A stretch of DNA of 64,000 nucleotides from CAYQJL01 sp964612295 (GTDB lineage: Bacteria; Eisenbacteria; RBG-16-71-46; CAIMUX01; WJJG01). Where the stretch lies: assembly GCA_964612295.1 (NCBI GenBank), contig CAZTDY010000004.1, forward strand, positions 79,268 to 143,267, read 5' to 3'. Under the pieces are notes generated by a model. It was not told the origin of the DNA and did no database searches. It worked only from the letters and a program-made list of their open reading frames with translations. The position numbers and the translations under genes were made by a program. This document shows positions 1-8,821 of this stretch, one piece after another (position 1 is the stretch's first letter; the number at the start of each line of letters is the position of its first letter).

Positions 1-1
1 C

Positions 2-652
2 GCGGTTGCCTCGGACCTGGCGGTCCTCGGACAGGCCGGTCCCCGGCACGGTTCCTCCCCCGACGGCGGCTCCACCGACTTCCTCCCCTGGTTCCTCAGC
101 ATGGAAGATGCGATGTGGAACTGCATCTCCTGCGAGATGTGGTCCGCCTACAAGATGAAGCTCAAAGGGCTCATCACCAAGGTGGTGCCGGTCCTGAAGA
201 AGGACGGCCAGTTCATCCGCAATCCGCTCGTCATCACGGACCAGTACGTCGATGGCGGCGAGGTCGTCTTCGGGGAGATGAAGTCCGGCGCAGATGCGAA
301 AGCTGCCAAGGCGATCCTCAAGGAGACGCCGGTCGACTTCGAGCTTCTCGACAAGGCTGTGGACGAGATCGTCTGGAAATTCACCAACCTCTTCCCCGGC
401 TGCTTGATCAAAGCCATCGACGGCATTCGGGCGAAGAAGAAGTTCTTCTGGGATCAATCCAAGCTGGCCAATCGCCATTGGCTCGCCGCGAACATGTCCG
501 GCGAGGCGTTCCTCGGCTTTGGCGCCTTCAATACGAAGAAGATCACCGGCACCAGCGTGATCGACTTCGTGAGATTCCGGCAACTCATCGCCAAGGGCGA
601 GGCGTTCGACGACGATTTCTTCGAGCAGGTCTTTGGCAAGCCCCAGGACTGA
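2..652 (+). CDS. bamA: 6-oxocyclohex-1-ene-1-carbonyl-CoA hydrolase, C-terminal part (left-edge partial)
   Basis: The reading frame is open from base 2, so the 5' end lies outside the window; 216 residues of an expected 370-380 are present. The fragment reads GQAGPRHGSSPDGGSTDF near its start, then CISCEMWSAYKMK, NLFPGCLIKAIDGIR, GEAFLGFGAFNTKKITG and a C-terminal FGKP. These are hallmark segments of BamA/Oah, a crotonase-superfamily enzyme. The family adds water to and hydrolytically opens the ring of 6-oxocyclohex-1-enecarbonyl-CoA, giving 3-hydroxypimelyl-CoA, the ring-cleavage step of the anaerobic benzoyl-CoA pathway. A complete class II benzoyl-CoA reductase operon lies about 24 kb away in the same window, which supports the call. 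The thiolase and dehydrogenase/hydratase genes that follow fit the next beta-oxidation steps. The diene hydratase and alcohol dehydrogenase of the pathway may be upstream, outside the window. Confidence 0.93.
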   Translation, partial: AVASDLAVLGQAGPRHGSSPDGGSTDFLPWFLSMEDAMWNCISCEMWSAYKMKLKGLITKVVPVLKKDGQFIRNPLVITDQYVDGGEVVFGEMKSGADAKAAKAILKETPVDFELLDKAVDEIVWKFTNLFPGCLIKAIDGIRAKKKFFWDQSKLANRHWLAANMSGEAFLGFGAFNTKKITGTSVIDFVRFRQLIAKGEAFDDDFFEQVFGKPQD

Positions 653-690
653 GTCCGGCTCAAGAACCCATTCATGGAAGGACGAGAGTG

Positions 691-1887
691 ATGCATGAGG
701 ACGGATTGATGTTCCCCAAGGCCCGCATTCCCTACGGCACCTGGGGCAGCAGCTACTTCCCCGCCTGGCAGACGTCCGCCCTGGCCGAAGTGAACATCGG
801 CCAGTTCGCAGGCGAGGCCATGAACCGCATATTGGGGAAACGCTCCGTGTCGTCCGACTGGCTCGACTATCTCGTGATCGGATCCACCATTCCCTGGCAC
901 TGGAAGTTCTGGAATGCGCCGCTGGTGGCGAGTTGCCTCGGGCGGCGGATCCCCGGATTCCATGTCGAGGAGGCCTGCGCCACGGGGCTGCTGGCCACAC
1001 TGGTAGCGGGCGCCGAGGTGCAGGGTGGATCGGCCGACGTGGTCGGCGTGCTGACCTTCGATCGCACCAGCGACTCGCCGGTCGGCGTCTTCCCCGAGCG
1101 CCGCGCATATCAGCGCACGGTGCCGCTCGCCGACGTCTGGGACAACTTCGGCTTCGATCCGGCCACGAGCGGCGCGATGATCGCGACGGCAGGGAATGCG
1201 GCCCGCAAGTACAAGCTCGACAGGCGGGAGGTCGATGAGGTCGCACTCCTTCGGCACGAGCAGTATTTCGCGGCCAGGGAATCCGGAGTGCTGGACAACG
1301 TCCTGGTCCCCTTGGAGGTCCTGAATGTCCAGGGCCGGCCGCTCGGTAAGATCGATGACGACCTGGGTGTCCGCCGGATCACCGCAGGCGAGCTTCGCGC
1401 CATGCGGGAACTCGACACCTGCATCACCGGCGGGACGCAGACTCACGCCTCCGACGGCATGGCCATGTTGCTCGTCACCACCGAGGAGAAGGCGAAAGCG
1501 ATCAGCCCACGCCCGGAGGTGAAGATCGAATTCGTGGCCAAGTCCGAGCTCAGGACCCACGACGGCCTCATGCCTGAAGCGCCGGCAATGGCCGTCCAGA
1601 AGTTGCTCGCCCGCACCGGTCTCAAGATGGACGACATGGCGGTCGTCAGGAGCCACAATCCTTTCGCAGCCAACGATGTGCTTTTCGGAAAGCTCCTGGA
1701 CTACGACTGGCGAAAGATGAACAAGACCGGTTGTTCTCTGGTCTGGGGACATCCCCAGGGCCCCACGCTCACCCGCTCACTTATTGAGGGCCTCGATGAG
1801 GCCGTCTCGTTGGGCGGCGGTTATGTGCTGATTCTGGGATGTGCCGCCGGCGATGTCGGCACCAGCGCCTTGTTCAAAGTGTCATAG
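691..1887 (+). CDS. Thiolase-family acyl-CoA acyltransferase
   Basis: A 398-residue thiolase-fold protein. The ATG at 691 is preceded by GGAAGGACGAGAG, which sets the start. The nucleophilic Cys is at about residue 96 in EEACATG, the first catalytic His sits in SHNPFAAND, the second in WGHPQGPT, and a C-terminal Cys is in GCAAGDVG. All catalytic elements are therefore present, although the surrounding motifs diverge from standard acetyl-CoA acetyltransferases (NEAFA, GHPLGATG, CxGGGQG). It starts 38 bases after bamA, and its stop codon overlaps the ribosome-binding site of the next gene, so the three genes look co-transcribed. The likely role, by context only, is thiolysis of 3-oxopimelyl-CoA to glutaryl-CoA and acetyl-CoA. 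A biosynthetic condensation cannot be excluded from sequence. Confidence 0.85.
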   Translation: MHEDGLMFPKARIPYGTWGSSYFPAWQTSALAEVNIGQFAGEAMNRILGKRSVSSDWLDYLVIGSTIPWHWKFWNAPLVASCLGRRIPGFHVEEACATGLLATLVAGAEVQGGSADVVGVLTFDRTSDSPVGVFPERRAYQRTVPLADVWDNFGFDPATSGAMIATAGNAARKYKLDRREVDEVALLRHEQYFAARESGVLDNVLVPLEVLNVQGRPLGKIDDDLGVRRITAGELRAMRELDTCITGGTQTHASDGMAMLLVTTEEKAKAISPRPEVKIEFVAKSELRTHDGLMPEAPAMAVQKLLARTGLKMDDMAVVRSHNPFAANDVLFGKLLDYDWRKMNKTGCSLVWGHPQGPTLTRSLIEGLDEAVSLGGGYVLILGCAAGDVGTSALFKVS

Positions 1888-1901
1888 GAGGTTGTCCGCA
1901 T

Positions 1902-3992
1902 ATGGCAACGATGATGAGAGAAGCGAGTCTGCAGACGCTGGGTCTGGGTACCGTCCTCGAGATCTTTGAACGGGGAAAGCTGCCGGCCACGGCCGGCGAC
2001 CTGGTGGATGAGGTTTTCGGACCGGAGGTCTCCCGGGGATCGCTCGTCATTTCCGGCGCCAATGGGATGGTCGGCGCGGGCAAGGCGATGCAACTCGGCG
2101 CTCGCCTCCTGCCCTACGGCGTGCGCGTGGTCGGCCTGGACTTCCCCAACGCGCCGGACGGAATCGGCGGTCAGTATGCCGGCCTCGAGCAGGCCTTCGG
2201 TCGCGACGGCGCGGCCGAGATCATGTCCAACATCATCCGGCTGACCTATGACGGGAAGCATCTGCCGTCTGAACTCAAAGAACTGAAGCCCAAGTTTCTC
2301 TTGGAGGCGATCCCCGAGCTCCTCGAGGTGAAGAAGGCTCACTATAAGATCTTCCGTGAGACCGTCCCGGGCATCGAGATTCGTTCGGTCACCTCCGGCT
2401 TCCCCAGCAGCGAGCTGGGTGTGGGTATTGCACACCCGGCCTTTCCGCATCAGATCAACAAGATCTGGGAAATCGTCGAGGAGAAGCCCTCTGCCGTAAC
2501 ACAGCTACTGTGGGCACTCGGGCTCGTCCCCGTGCCGGTCGGCGATCATTGGTCCTTCGTGCTCGACGTGCTCTTCTGCGGCGTGACCCATGCGGCTACC
2601 CGGTATCACCGGGCAAGCAACATGCCCTATTGGAAGATCGACAAGTGGGTCCGAAAGATCCTGGGGCCCAACCCGTTCCGCGCGCACGACGTGATCGGGG
2701 CCGCCGGCGCGAACTTCCTGACCTGGTCCTGCCTGCATCACCTGGCGGAGAATTACGGCGACCTCTTCCGACCGACGCCCGAGTTGGTCGAACACAAGGA
2801 CACCGGCCGCGACTGGTATCCGCCCAACCATTTCCGTCCGGTGGTGGACTGGAAGCTCGATGACGAAGAGCGGGATACGCTCGAAACCTGGATTATGGGA
2901 CCGCTCTTCCAGATGACGAGTTTGCTGCTCCATGAGAAGCGTGCCAGTCTGCCCTACATCAATGCGATCGGAGAGCTGTGCGCGCAGTTCCGCCGCGGCA
3001 TGCTGGCACAGATTCGTCACCGCGGCGCGGACGATGCTCGTGCCCGAGTGGAGGCCTATCACAAGCTGCATCCCGAGGCCGCCGCCCAGGCATGGCACCC
3101 CGACGCGTTCGATCAAGTCGAGGAGACCGCAGCCCAACAGCTCTACGTCAATGCCGAGCACAACGGCGAGGTGGGCGTGATCACCATCGCCCGCGAAAGC
3201 TACAACGGCGATGTCGATGCGGAACTGGGGCGCGCGATCGACTGGCTCAAGGCAGCCGGCATCGAGCGCGTGATCGTCACCGGCGACTTCCACCTGGCAA
3301 CGCAGATGGTGGGGGCCGATACGAGCGAGTTCTATCCCGCGTTCGAAGAGACCTCCGAAGGAATCCGCGTGGCGCAAACCTGGTCGACGACGGCGCGGCG
3401 GCTGGCGAGCGATTTCAAGGTGTCGGTCGCATTCGTCAATGGCAAGCGATGCCTCGGTGGAATGCTGGAATTGCTGATGCATTGCCACTATCTGGTATCC
3501 GACGAAGGCGCCGTCTTAGGAATGCCGGAGGTGACGCTGCCGGTCGTGCCGGGGATGGAAGGCTGCCACTGGCCGTTCCGCAAAGCCGCCGCGAAGGACT
3601 GGCCCAAGCTCTATCAGCTGCTCCTGACGGGACGAGCGGTCAAAGCGCCCGATGCCGTCGGCTGGCTGGCAGACTTTGCCGGTCCGCTCGATGAAGCACT
3701 GTCGATGGCCTGGAACCTGGCGAAGGGAGACGGTGCGGACGTGCCGCTGCGGAGCTTCACGGAGACGGCACTATCAGGTGTCGCCGACGATCTCGGCAAT
3801 CTGCCCGCCGCCGACAGCCCGGCGATGGAGGCAGCCAGACGCGCAATCGTCGAGAACATGCGCGCCTCCTGCGGGGCACCGCTCAGCGAAGCCCTCGGCA
3901 TCCAGGCGAAGCACTCGGCAGAGTTCATGGTTACAAAGCCCTGCCTCAAGGGTGTCATCGGGTCCGATTACACGAAGACGACGAAGATCTAG
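1902..3992 (+). CDS. Fused 3-hydroxyacyl-CoA dehydrogenase / enoyl-CoA hydratase
   Basis: A 696-residue protein. The start at 1902 follows AGGAGG, which overlaps the preceding stop codon. Residues from about 45 to 400 form an NAD-binding dehydrogenase part with the nucleotide loop GANGMVGAGKA and a HPAFPH segment where the family catalytic His is expected. Residues from about 430 to 690 are crotonase-like, with the oxyanion-hole segment NGKRCLGGMLELLMHC and MPEVTLPVVPG, keeping both Glu positions used by hydratases. The domain order is dehydrogenase then hydratase, the reverse of FadB/FadJ and like FadN-type fusions. It would hydrate enoyl-CoA and oxidise 3-hydroxyacyl-CoA; after BamA that substrate could be 3-hydroxypimelyl-CoA. 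Both dehydrogenase motifs are divergent, so the exact substrate is unsure. Confidence 0.85.
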   Translation: MATMMREASLQTLGLGTVLEIFERGKLPATAGDLVDEVFGPEVSRGSLVISGANGMVGAGKAMQLGARLLPYGVRVVGLDFPNAPDGIGGQYAGLEQAFGRDGAAEIMSNIIRLTYDGKHLPSELKELKPKFLLEAIPELLEVKKAHYKIFRETVPGIEIRSVTSGFPSSELGVGIAHPAFPHQINKIWEIVEEKPSAVTQLLWALGLVPVPVGDHWSFVLDVLFCGVTHAATRYHRASNMPYWKIDKWVRKILGPNPFRAHDVIGAAGANFLTWSCLHHLAENYGDLFRPTPELVEHKDTGRDWYPPNHFRPVVDWKLDDEERDTLETWIMGPLFQMTSLLLHEKRASLPYINAIGELCAQFRRGMLAQIRHRGADDARARVEAYHKLHPEAAAQAWHPDAFDQVEETAAQQLYVNAEHNGEVGVITIARESYNGDVDAELGRAIDWLKAAGIERVIVTGDFHLATQMVGADTSEFYPAFEETSEGIRVAQTWSTTARRLASDFKVSVAFVNGKRCLGGMLELLMHCHYLVSDEGAVLGMPEVTLPVVPGMEGCHWPFRKAAAKDWPKLYQLLLTGRAVKAPDAVGWLADFAGPLDEALSMAWNLAKGDGADVPLRSFTETALSGVADDLGNLPAADSPAMEAARRAIVENMRASCGAPLSEALGIQAKHSAEFMVTKPCLKGVIGSDYTKTTKI

Positions 3993-4237
3993 CGGATCGC
4001 CGTAGGCGCGCCCCTCGGTCGCTACAGGGAATGCTCATTCTCATACATGAGCGTATCCTGCCGTGCACATTCCTTGTCCCTGCTCAGATTCACTGCCGAG
4101 AACCGCCCAGGGCAACCTCCCAATAGACCGGAAGTATGCCTCTCCCGGCCTCCGGCTCCACTTGCCTGGCACGGTCTGTGAACTGCATGCAGCGTCAGGT
4201 TCTCTTGGGAGCGTCTCTGTGGACGAGGAGATTTCGC

Positions 4238-4786
4238 ATGGCCTTCATGATGCTTGTCCAGATGTTGCTTCTCCTTCAGGCACCCACACCTCTGTCGAGT
4301 GCGGATCGGAACATCTGTATCACCGACAACGACCGGGTCCGGGTCACCTCTCATCAATGTGACCTTCGGCAGCAGGTCCGGACGTTGTCCGCCATTCTTG
4401 GAGACACACTACAGTTTGCCATTCACATCCCCAGGCATATCCGATCCTGGAGGCAGCGGCACGGTGGATCTTCCGCAGCGGTCGACTCCTTCAGAATAAG
4501 CCGAGATGCAATCGAGTGCCTTGAGTTGTCCCTTGGACGTCAACGCCATCCTGGAATGGGAACGATTGCCGGGTTCCTCGTCGGCGCAGGAGCCGGCGCC
4601 GCCCTGGGTTATTGGAGCGATTCCGATGGCTACATGTTCAGCAAGGGCGCGGCTGCCGGGCTCGGTGCACTCCTCGGCGGCGTGAGTGGGCTCTTCGTGG
4701 GAGCTGTCGTGGGCTCTTTCGTCGAGACCGAGGAGTGGCAGCCGGTTCTGGTGTGGGACGTGACGTGCCAGCAAACAGGCAGGTGA
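4238..4786 (+). CDS. Small envelope protein with signal peptide and glycine-zipper C-terminus
   Basis: A 182-residue protein of unknown function. The ATG at 4238 lies behind GACGAGGAG and begins a hydrophobic leader (MAFMMLVQMLLLLQ) typical of export. A middle part reading TDNDRVRVTS and DTLQFAIHIP resembles short beta-rich domains. The C-terminal third is GFLVGAGAGAALGYW followed by GLGALLGGVSGLFVGAVVG, a glycine-zipper hairpin that probably inserts in a membrane. The same layout (beta domain, charged linker, glycine-zipper hairpin) is common among hypothetical proteins of uncultured FCB bacteria. It sits alone between the bamA-thiolase group and the acyl-CoA ligase operon. The 245 bases before it contain no other convincing gene. 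Confidence 0.6.
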   Translation: MAFMMLVQMLLLLQAPTPLSSADRNICITDNDRVRVTSHQCDLRQQVRTLSAILGDTLQFAIHIPRHIRSWRQRHGGSSAAVDSFRISRDAIECLELSLGRQRHPGMGTIAGFLVGAGAGAALGYWSDSDGYMFSKGAAAGLGALLGGVSGLFVGAVVGSFVETEEWQPVLVWDVTCQQTGR

Positions 4787-4965
4787 GCGAGGCCCACTAT
4801 CTCCCACCTTGACAGGCAGATGGCGGCTTGTTAGCCTTCAGAAACAATCCCCTGAGCGTCCGTGATTCGCCGTCATCTATGCTCGTGCAGCAGTACGCTC
4901 TTGGATGCCACTCTGGGCCGCGGCTGTCCGCGGCCGCCGATGCTTACGTCACGGGAAGGGATACC

Positions 4966-6708
4966 TTGTTTAGACGGCAGTACGGTTGCTCACCAAACCC
5001 GCTCGGCTCGCTGGTCCCCAATGTGGGGACGCTGCTGATCGATCGGGCGAAGGAGTGGCCCGAACATGCTGTCCTCTCCCACCGCGAAGCCGGCGGCGAC
5101 TATGTGCCGATCAGCTGGTCCGCTTTCCTCGATGACGTCAGCTCCGTCGTCACCTTTCTTCACGAACAGGGACTCGTCAAAGGCGATCGCGCGGCGGTCT
5201 ACAGCCCCAACAGCTATGCCATGCTGGTCTGGGAGATGGCGGTCACCGCGATGGGGGTCGTGTCGATTCCGATCTTCGCCGGATATGACCGTCGCCATGT
5301 CGACCGCATTCTCCAGCATGCCGAACCGAAGGCGATCTACATTGACGGCCTGGAGCGGCTCGAAAGGGTGATCGCGTCTCGTGCATCGCCCTCGATTGAG
5401 GTGATCGTCACCCGTGCGCCATCAGACTTTCACCTCCTTGAGGATTGCCTACACGGAGGATCGCGCGAACTCCTCACCGGCCTTGTACAAGATGTCGACC
5501 CCGAGGACGTCTGCTTCATCCAGTACACCTCCGGCACAACAGGGCGGCCGAAAGGTGTGATGCTCACCCATCGCAACATCATGTCTCAGCGAAAGGGCAT
5601 GTCCCAGGTGTGGGACATCCCGCAAGGATCACGGTTCCTCTCCTATCTTCCCTGGCATCACTCGTTCGGGGGACTCTTCGAGCGGTTTGCGGCCCTTTAT
5701 CACGGCGCCACGATCTACATGGAAGACACCTTTGGGAAGAACGTCCAGCGGATTCTGGAAAACTGGAGCGCCGTCAAACCGACCCACTTCTTCAGCGTCC
5801 CGAAGATCTACATCGCCTTGGTGACGGAAGCCCGCGCCAGCCAAGAGATTCATGATACCGTCTTTCACCCGGAGTTGAGCTTCGTCTTCACCGCCGCCGC
5901 TCCGTTGCCCAAGGAGTGCGCCGAGTACTTCAAAGCCGCCGGCGTCCCGGTGGTCGAAGGTTGGGGCTTGACCGAAACGTCCCCACTGGTGACCTTCACA
6001 TCCTTCGGCAAAGAACGCGGTCCCGCCTGTGTCGGAGAGCCGATCGCGGGGTGCGAGATCCTCATCACCGAGGACAGCGAAATCCTGGTGCGCGGACCCA
6101 ATCTCATGAAGGGCTACTACAAAGACCCCGAGCGAACCGCCAAGGCCATCGATTCGCTCGGCTGGTTGCACACCGGCGACCTCGGCGAGCTGGGCGATGA
6201 CGGACTGCACATGACTTGCCGGGTTGATGGCCTGTTCAAGCTGACCAACGGCGAGAAGGTCTCTTCCATGAGTGTGGAGAACGCCATCTCGCTGACCTCG
6301 GTCTGGATTCAGCATGCACTTGCCCTTGGAGACGGAGAGGACTTCGTCGTCGCGCTGGTGTTTCCGAATTTCCGCAACCTGGAGATGCGGGCCAAGGTGG
6401 CGGGCGAATCGTTGCTTCAGGGCGAAGAGCTCTCGGCGAATCGAGAAATCCAGGATCTGGTCGCGGAGGAGATCCGCGAGAACATGGCTTCCTTTCAGCC
6501 GAAGTACAGCCGCGTGAGGGCGTTTGTGATCGTGCCGAAGGAGCTCAGCATCGAGGACGGCGAGGTGACCCCTTCGATGAAGGTCATCCGACACGAGGTG
6601 CTGGCCAAGTATGAGGACTGGTGGCAGGCGATCTACCGACCCGACCAACACCCGGGCAAACAGGCCTGCGTCGTAACCCTGGAACCACGAGGTGCCCCCA
6701 ATGTCTGA
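4966..6708 (+). CDS. AMP-forming acyl-CoA synthetase (long-chain / aromatic acid ligase family)
   Basis: An adenylate-forming CoA ligase of about 580 residues. The P-loop-like motif is YTSGTTGRPKGVMLTHRN, the adenylate-binding motif GWGLTETSP, and the hinge-region segment WLHTGDLGELGDDG; all are intact. The frame is open from 4828, but the TTG at 4966 has GGGAAGGG nine bases upstream and begins just before the domain, so it was preferred; an ATG at 4879 is an alternative. The enzyme activates a carboxylic acid to its CoA thioester via an acyl-adenylate. It overlaps the next gene by 8 bases, heading a twelve-gene run. The sequence is closer in style to long-chain acyl-CoA synthetases than to benzoate-CoA ligases, so the substrate is open. 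Confidence 0.85.
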   Translation: MFRRQYGCSPNPLGSLVPNVGTLLIDRAKEWPEHAVLSHREAGGDYVPISWSAFLDDVSSVVTFLHEQGLVKGDRAAVYSPNSYAMLVWEMAVTAMGVVSIPIFAGYDRRHVDRILQHAEPKAIYIDGLERLERVIASRASPSIEVIVTRAPSDFHLLEDCLHGGSRELLTGLVQDVDPEDVCFIQYTSGTTGRPKGVMLTHRNIMSQRKGMSQVWDIPQGSRFLSYLPWHHSFGGLFERFAALYHGATIYMEDTFGKNVQRILENWSAVKPTHFFSVPKIYIALVTEARASQEIHDTVFHPELSFVFTAAAPLPKECAEYFKAAGVPVVEGWGLTETSPLVTFTSFGKERGPACVGEPIAGCEILITEDSEILVRGPNLMKGYYKDPERTAKAIDSLGWLHTGDLGELGDDGLHMTCRVDGLFKLTNGEKVSSMSVENAISLTSVWIQHALALGDGEDFVVALVFPNFRNLEMRAKVAGESLLQGEELSANREIQDLVAEEIRENMASFQPKYSRVRAFVIVPKELSIEDGEVTPSMKVIRHEVLAKYEDWWQAIYRPDQHPGKQACVVTLEPRGAPNV

Positions 6709-7939
6709 CAAGAAGCAGCCGCTGGTAAGGAAGATTGCAGCAGGCAAGGCGATGCGCGAGGTGATGGGCGCCTACTTCGGAGACCTCTTCGAAGCGGCGC
6801 GCACCGGGACGCCCAAGATTGCCTGGTGCACCAGCGTGGGCCCGGCCGAACTGCTGGTTGCCTGCGGGTTCCGCGTCTTCTTCCCCGAGAACCATGGCGC
6901 GATGCTGGGCGCGACGCGCATGGCGACCGATTTGATCCCGGCGGCCAATGCGGCCGGCTACTCTCCGGAAATCTGTTCCTATCTGACCAGCGACGTTGGT
7001 TCCTTTCTCAAAGGCGAAACGCCCATGGCGAAAATGCCGGGCTACGAATTCCCGAAGCCCGATGTCCTCGTCTACAACACCAATCAGTGCCGCGACGTCC
7101 AGGAATGGATGGCCTTCTATCAGCGGGAATTCGACGTACCGATGATGGGCGTCAGTACTCCTCGTGGCCTGAATCAAGTGACCGACGTGCATATCGACGC
7201 ATCCGCCCGCCAGATCGAGGCGATGGTCGAGCCCCTGACCGCCATCACCGGGCGGCCACTCGACATGGATCGCTTCAAGGAGATTGTACAACTCTCCCGC
7301 ACCCTTTCGGAGAAGTGGAAGGCTGTTCTCGAGGCGGCCTCGGCAGTACCGACACCAATCAATTTCTTCGACAGCACGATTCACATGGGGCCGGCCGTCG
7401 TCATGCGCGGCGATCCTCGGGCGATCGAGTACTACGATCTGCTCCTGGCCGAGTTGAACGACTGCATCACGCAAGGCGTCGGCAGCCTACCCGATGAAAA
7501 GGTCCGCCTGTACTGGGAGGGGATGCCCATCTGGGGCAAGCTGCGTGACCATTCCGAGTTCCTGGCTGCGCAGCAGACCAGCGTCGTGGCGTCGACCTAT
7601 TGCAGCAGCTGGATCTTCGATGCGTTCGATCCCGATGATCCCTTCCGAAGCATGGGTCGCGCCTACACCGAGATCTTCATCGTGCGATCGGACGAGTGGA
7701 AAGAGGCCTATCTCAAACGCGAGATTGAGAAATACAAGATCGACGGCATCCTCTATCATGATGCCAAGACCTGTCCAAACAACTCCAACAATCGATACGG
7801 CTTGCCCGAGCGCCTGCGGGAAAAGACAGGCGTTCCTTACATCGTCATGTCGGGGGACCTGAACGACTTGCGGTGTTACTCCGAAGAGCAGAGCCGGACG
7901 AATATGGAAGCGTTTATCGAGCAGTTGACGGAAAGCTAG
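6701..7939 (+). CDS. HgdB/BcrC-family double-cubane-type reductase or 2-hydroxyacyl-CoA dehydratase subunit
   Basis: A 412-residue member of the benzoyl-CoA reductase / 2-hydroxyglutaryl-CoA dehydratase D-subunit family. Recognisable segments are WCTSVGPAELLVACGF near residue 45 (cluster Cys followed by PxEL), ENHGAMLGATRMATDL, EICSYLTSDVG, NTNQCRDVQEW and DAKTCPNNSNNRYG. Members use iron-sulfur clusters loaded with electrons by an ATPase activator to drive very low-potential reductions. Only one such subunit is present here, followed directly by one activator. Class I benzoyl-CoA reductases need two large subunits and two ATPase subunits, so this pair is more like homomeric double-cubane-cluster proteins (DCCP/YjiM type) or an uncharacterised dehydratase. 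The start ATG at 6701 has GAGG upstream; the GTG at 6692 is less likely. Confidence 0.82.
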   Translation: MSDKKQPLVRKIAAGKAMREVMGAYFGDLFEAARTGTPKIAWCTSVGPAELLVACGFRVFFPENHGAMLGATRMATDLIPAANAAGYSPEICSYLTSDVGSFLKGETPMAKMPGYEFPKPDVLVYNTNQCRDVQEWMAFYQREFDVPMMGVSTPRGLNQVTDVHIDASARQIEAMVEPLTAITGRPLDMDRFKEIVQLSRTLSEKWKAVLEAASAVPTPINFFDSTIHMGPAVVMRGDPRAIEYYDLLLAELNDCITQGVGSLPDEKVRLYWEGMPIWGKLRDHSEFLAAQQTSVVASTYCSSWIFDAFDPDDPFRSMGRAYTEIFIVRSDEWKEAYLKREIEKYKIDGILYHDAKTCPNNSNNRYGLPERLREKTGVPYIVMSGDLNDLRCYSEEQSRTNMEAFIEQLTES

Positions 7940-7978
7940 GCCCAGCGGCCAGGAGGGCAGACAGCCATCGGCAAGGAT

Positions 7979-8782
7979 GTGACGGACAAGGCTCTCTACT
8001 GTGGGATCGACGTCGGCGCTGCCGCGACGAAGGTGGTGCTGATCGACGACGCAGGAAGCCTGCGCGCCCACGGGATTGAGCGCACCGGACCGGATGTCGG
8101 TCCGTTGGCAGTGCGTCTGCGCGATATTGTCCTGTCGGAATCCGGCCAGGGTGCGGCCGACCTGAGAGCCACCTGCGCAACCGGTTTCGCGCGCCAGGAA
8201 GTCGCGTGCGCCGATCAGACTCGGACCGAGATCACCTGCCACGGTCGCGGGTGCTTGGAACATGCGCCTGGCCCGCTGACCATCATCGACATCGGGGGGC
8301 AGGACAACAAGATCATCAAGTTCGACGAGCAGGGCAAACGCCTGGGCTTCAAACTCAATCGTAAGTGCGCGGCAGGCACCGGAGCGTTTCTCGAAGAAAT
8401 CGCCGCGATCCTGAGTGTCGAGTTGGGCGACCTCGATCAGCTGGCCTCCGAGTCCAGTGAGGCGGTTCGCCTGGGCAGCTTCTGCACCGTCTTTGCCAAG
8501 ACGGAGATCTTGACCAACTTCCGCCGCGGAGACCGCGTGCCCGACATTGTCGCCGGTGCATTCGAGTCGGTTGTCCGCCGCATCGTTGAGATGGATACCT
8601 TGGACGGCCCCGTCCTGCTGACCGGGGGGGTCGTGGCCCACAACCCATACATCGTAGGTATTTTCGAGCGAGTCCTTGATCGGGCAGTCAAGATTCCGCC
8701 CCAGCCCCAGTTCACCGGGGCGCTGGGAGCGGCCTTGATCGCCCGGGACGGCTGCGAGCAGACGCGGGGAGCGAAGCCTTAG
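7979..8782 (+). CDS. ATPase activator of double-cubane/2-hydroxyacyl-CoA dehydratase enzymes (BadF/BcrA/HgdC family)
   Basis: A 267-residue ASKHA-fold ATPase. Phosphate-binding motifs are GIDVGAAATK at the N-terminus and TIIDIGGQDNK near residue 101, with LLTGGVVAHN near the C-terminus. Cys130 in KCAAGTGAFLE and Cys169 in GSFCTVFAKTEI match the two Cys that bridge one [4Fe-4S] cluster between the subunits of the homodimeric activators. Such proteins couple ATP hydrolysis to electron injection into the partner encoded immediately upstream. The GTG start at 7979 is only weakly supported, since the strong AGGAGG at 7951-7956 is 22 bases away; see the separate finding on a possible ATC start at 7967. 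It lies 39 bases after the reductase gene, within the operon. Confidence 0.88.
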   Translation: MTDKALYCGIDVGAAATKVVLIDDAGSLRAHGIERTGPDVGPLAVRLRDIVLSESGQGAADLRATCATGFARQEVACADQTRTEITCHGRGCLEHAPGPLTIIDIGGQDNKIIKFDEQGKRLGFKLNRKCAAGTGAFLEEIAAILSVELGDLDQLASESSEAVRLGSFCTVFAKTEILTNFRRGDRVPDIVAGAFESVVRRIVEMDTLDGPVLLTGGVVAHNPYIVGIFERVLDRAVKIPPQPQFTGALGAALIARDGCEQTRGAKP

Positions 8783-8821
8783 CGACGGAATGACACCGGG
8801 AACATGGAGGAGGACGGCACT

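Noticed and set aside
6701..8782. Class I (BcrABCD) benzoyl-CoA reductase
   Set aside because: Only one large subunit and one ATPase subunit are present; four genes would be needed.
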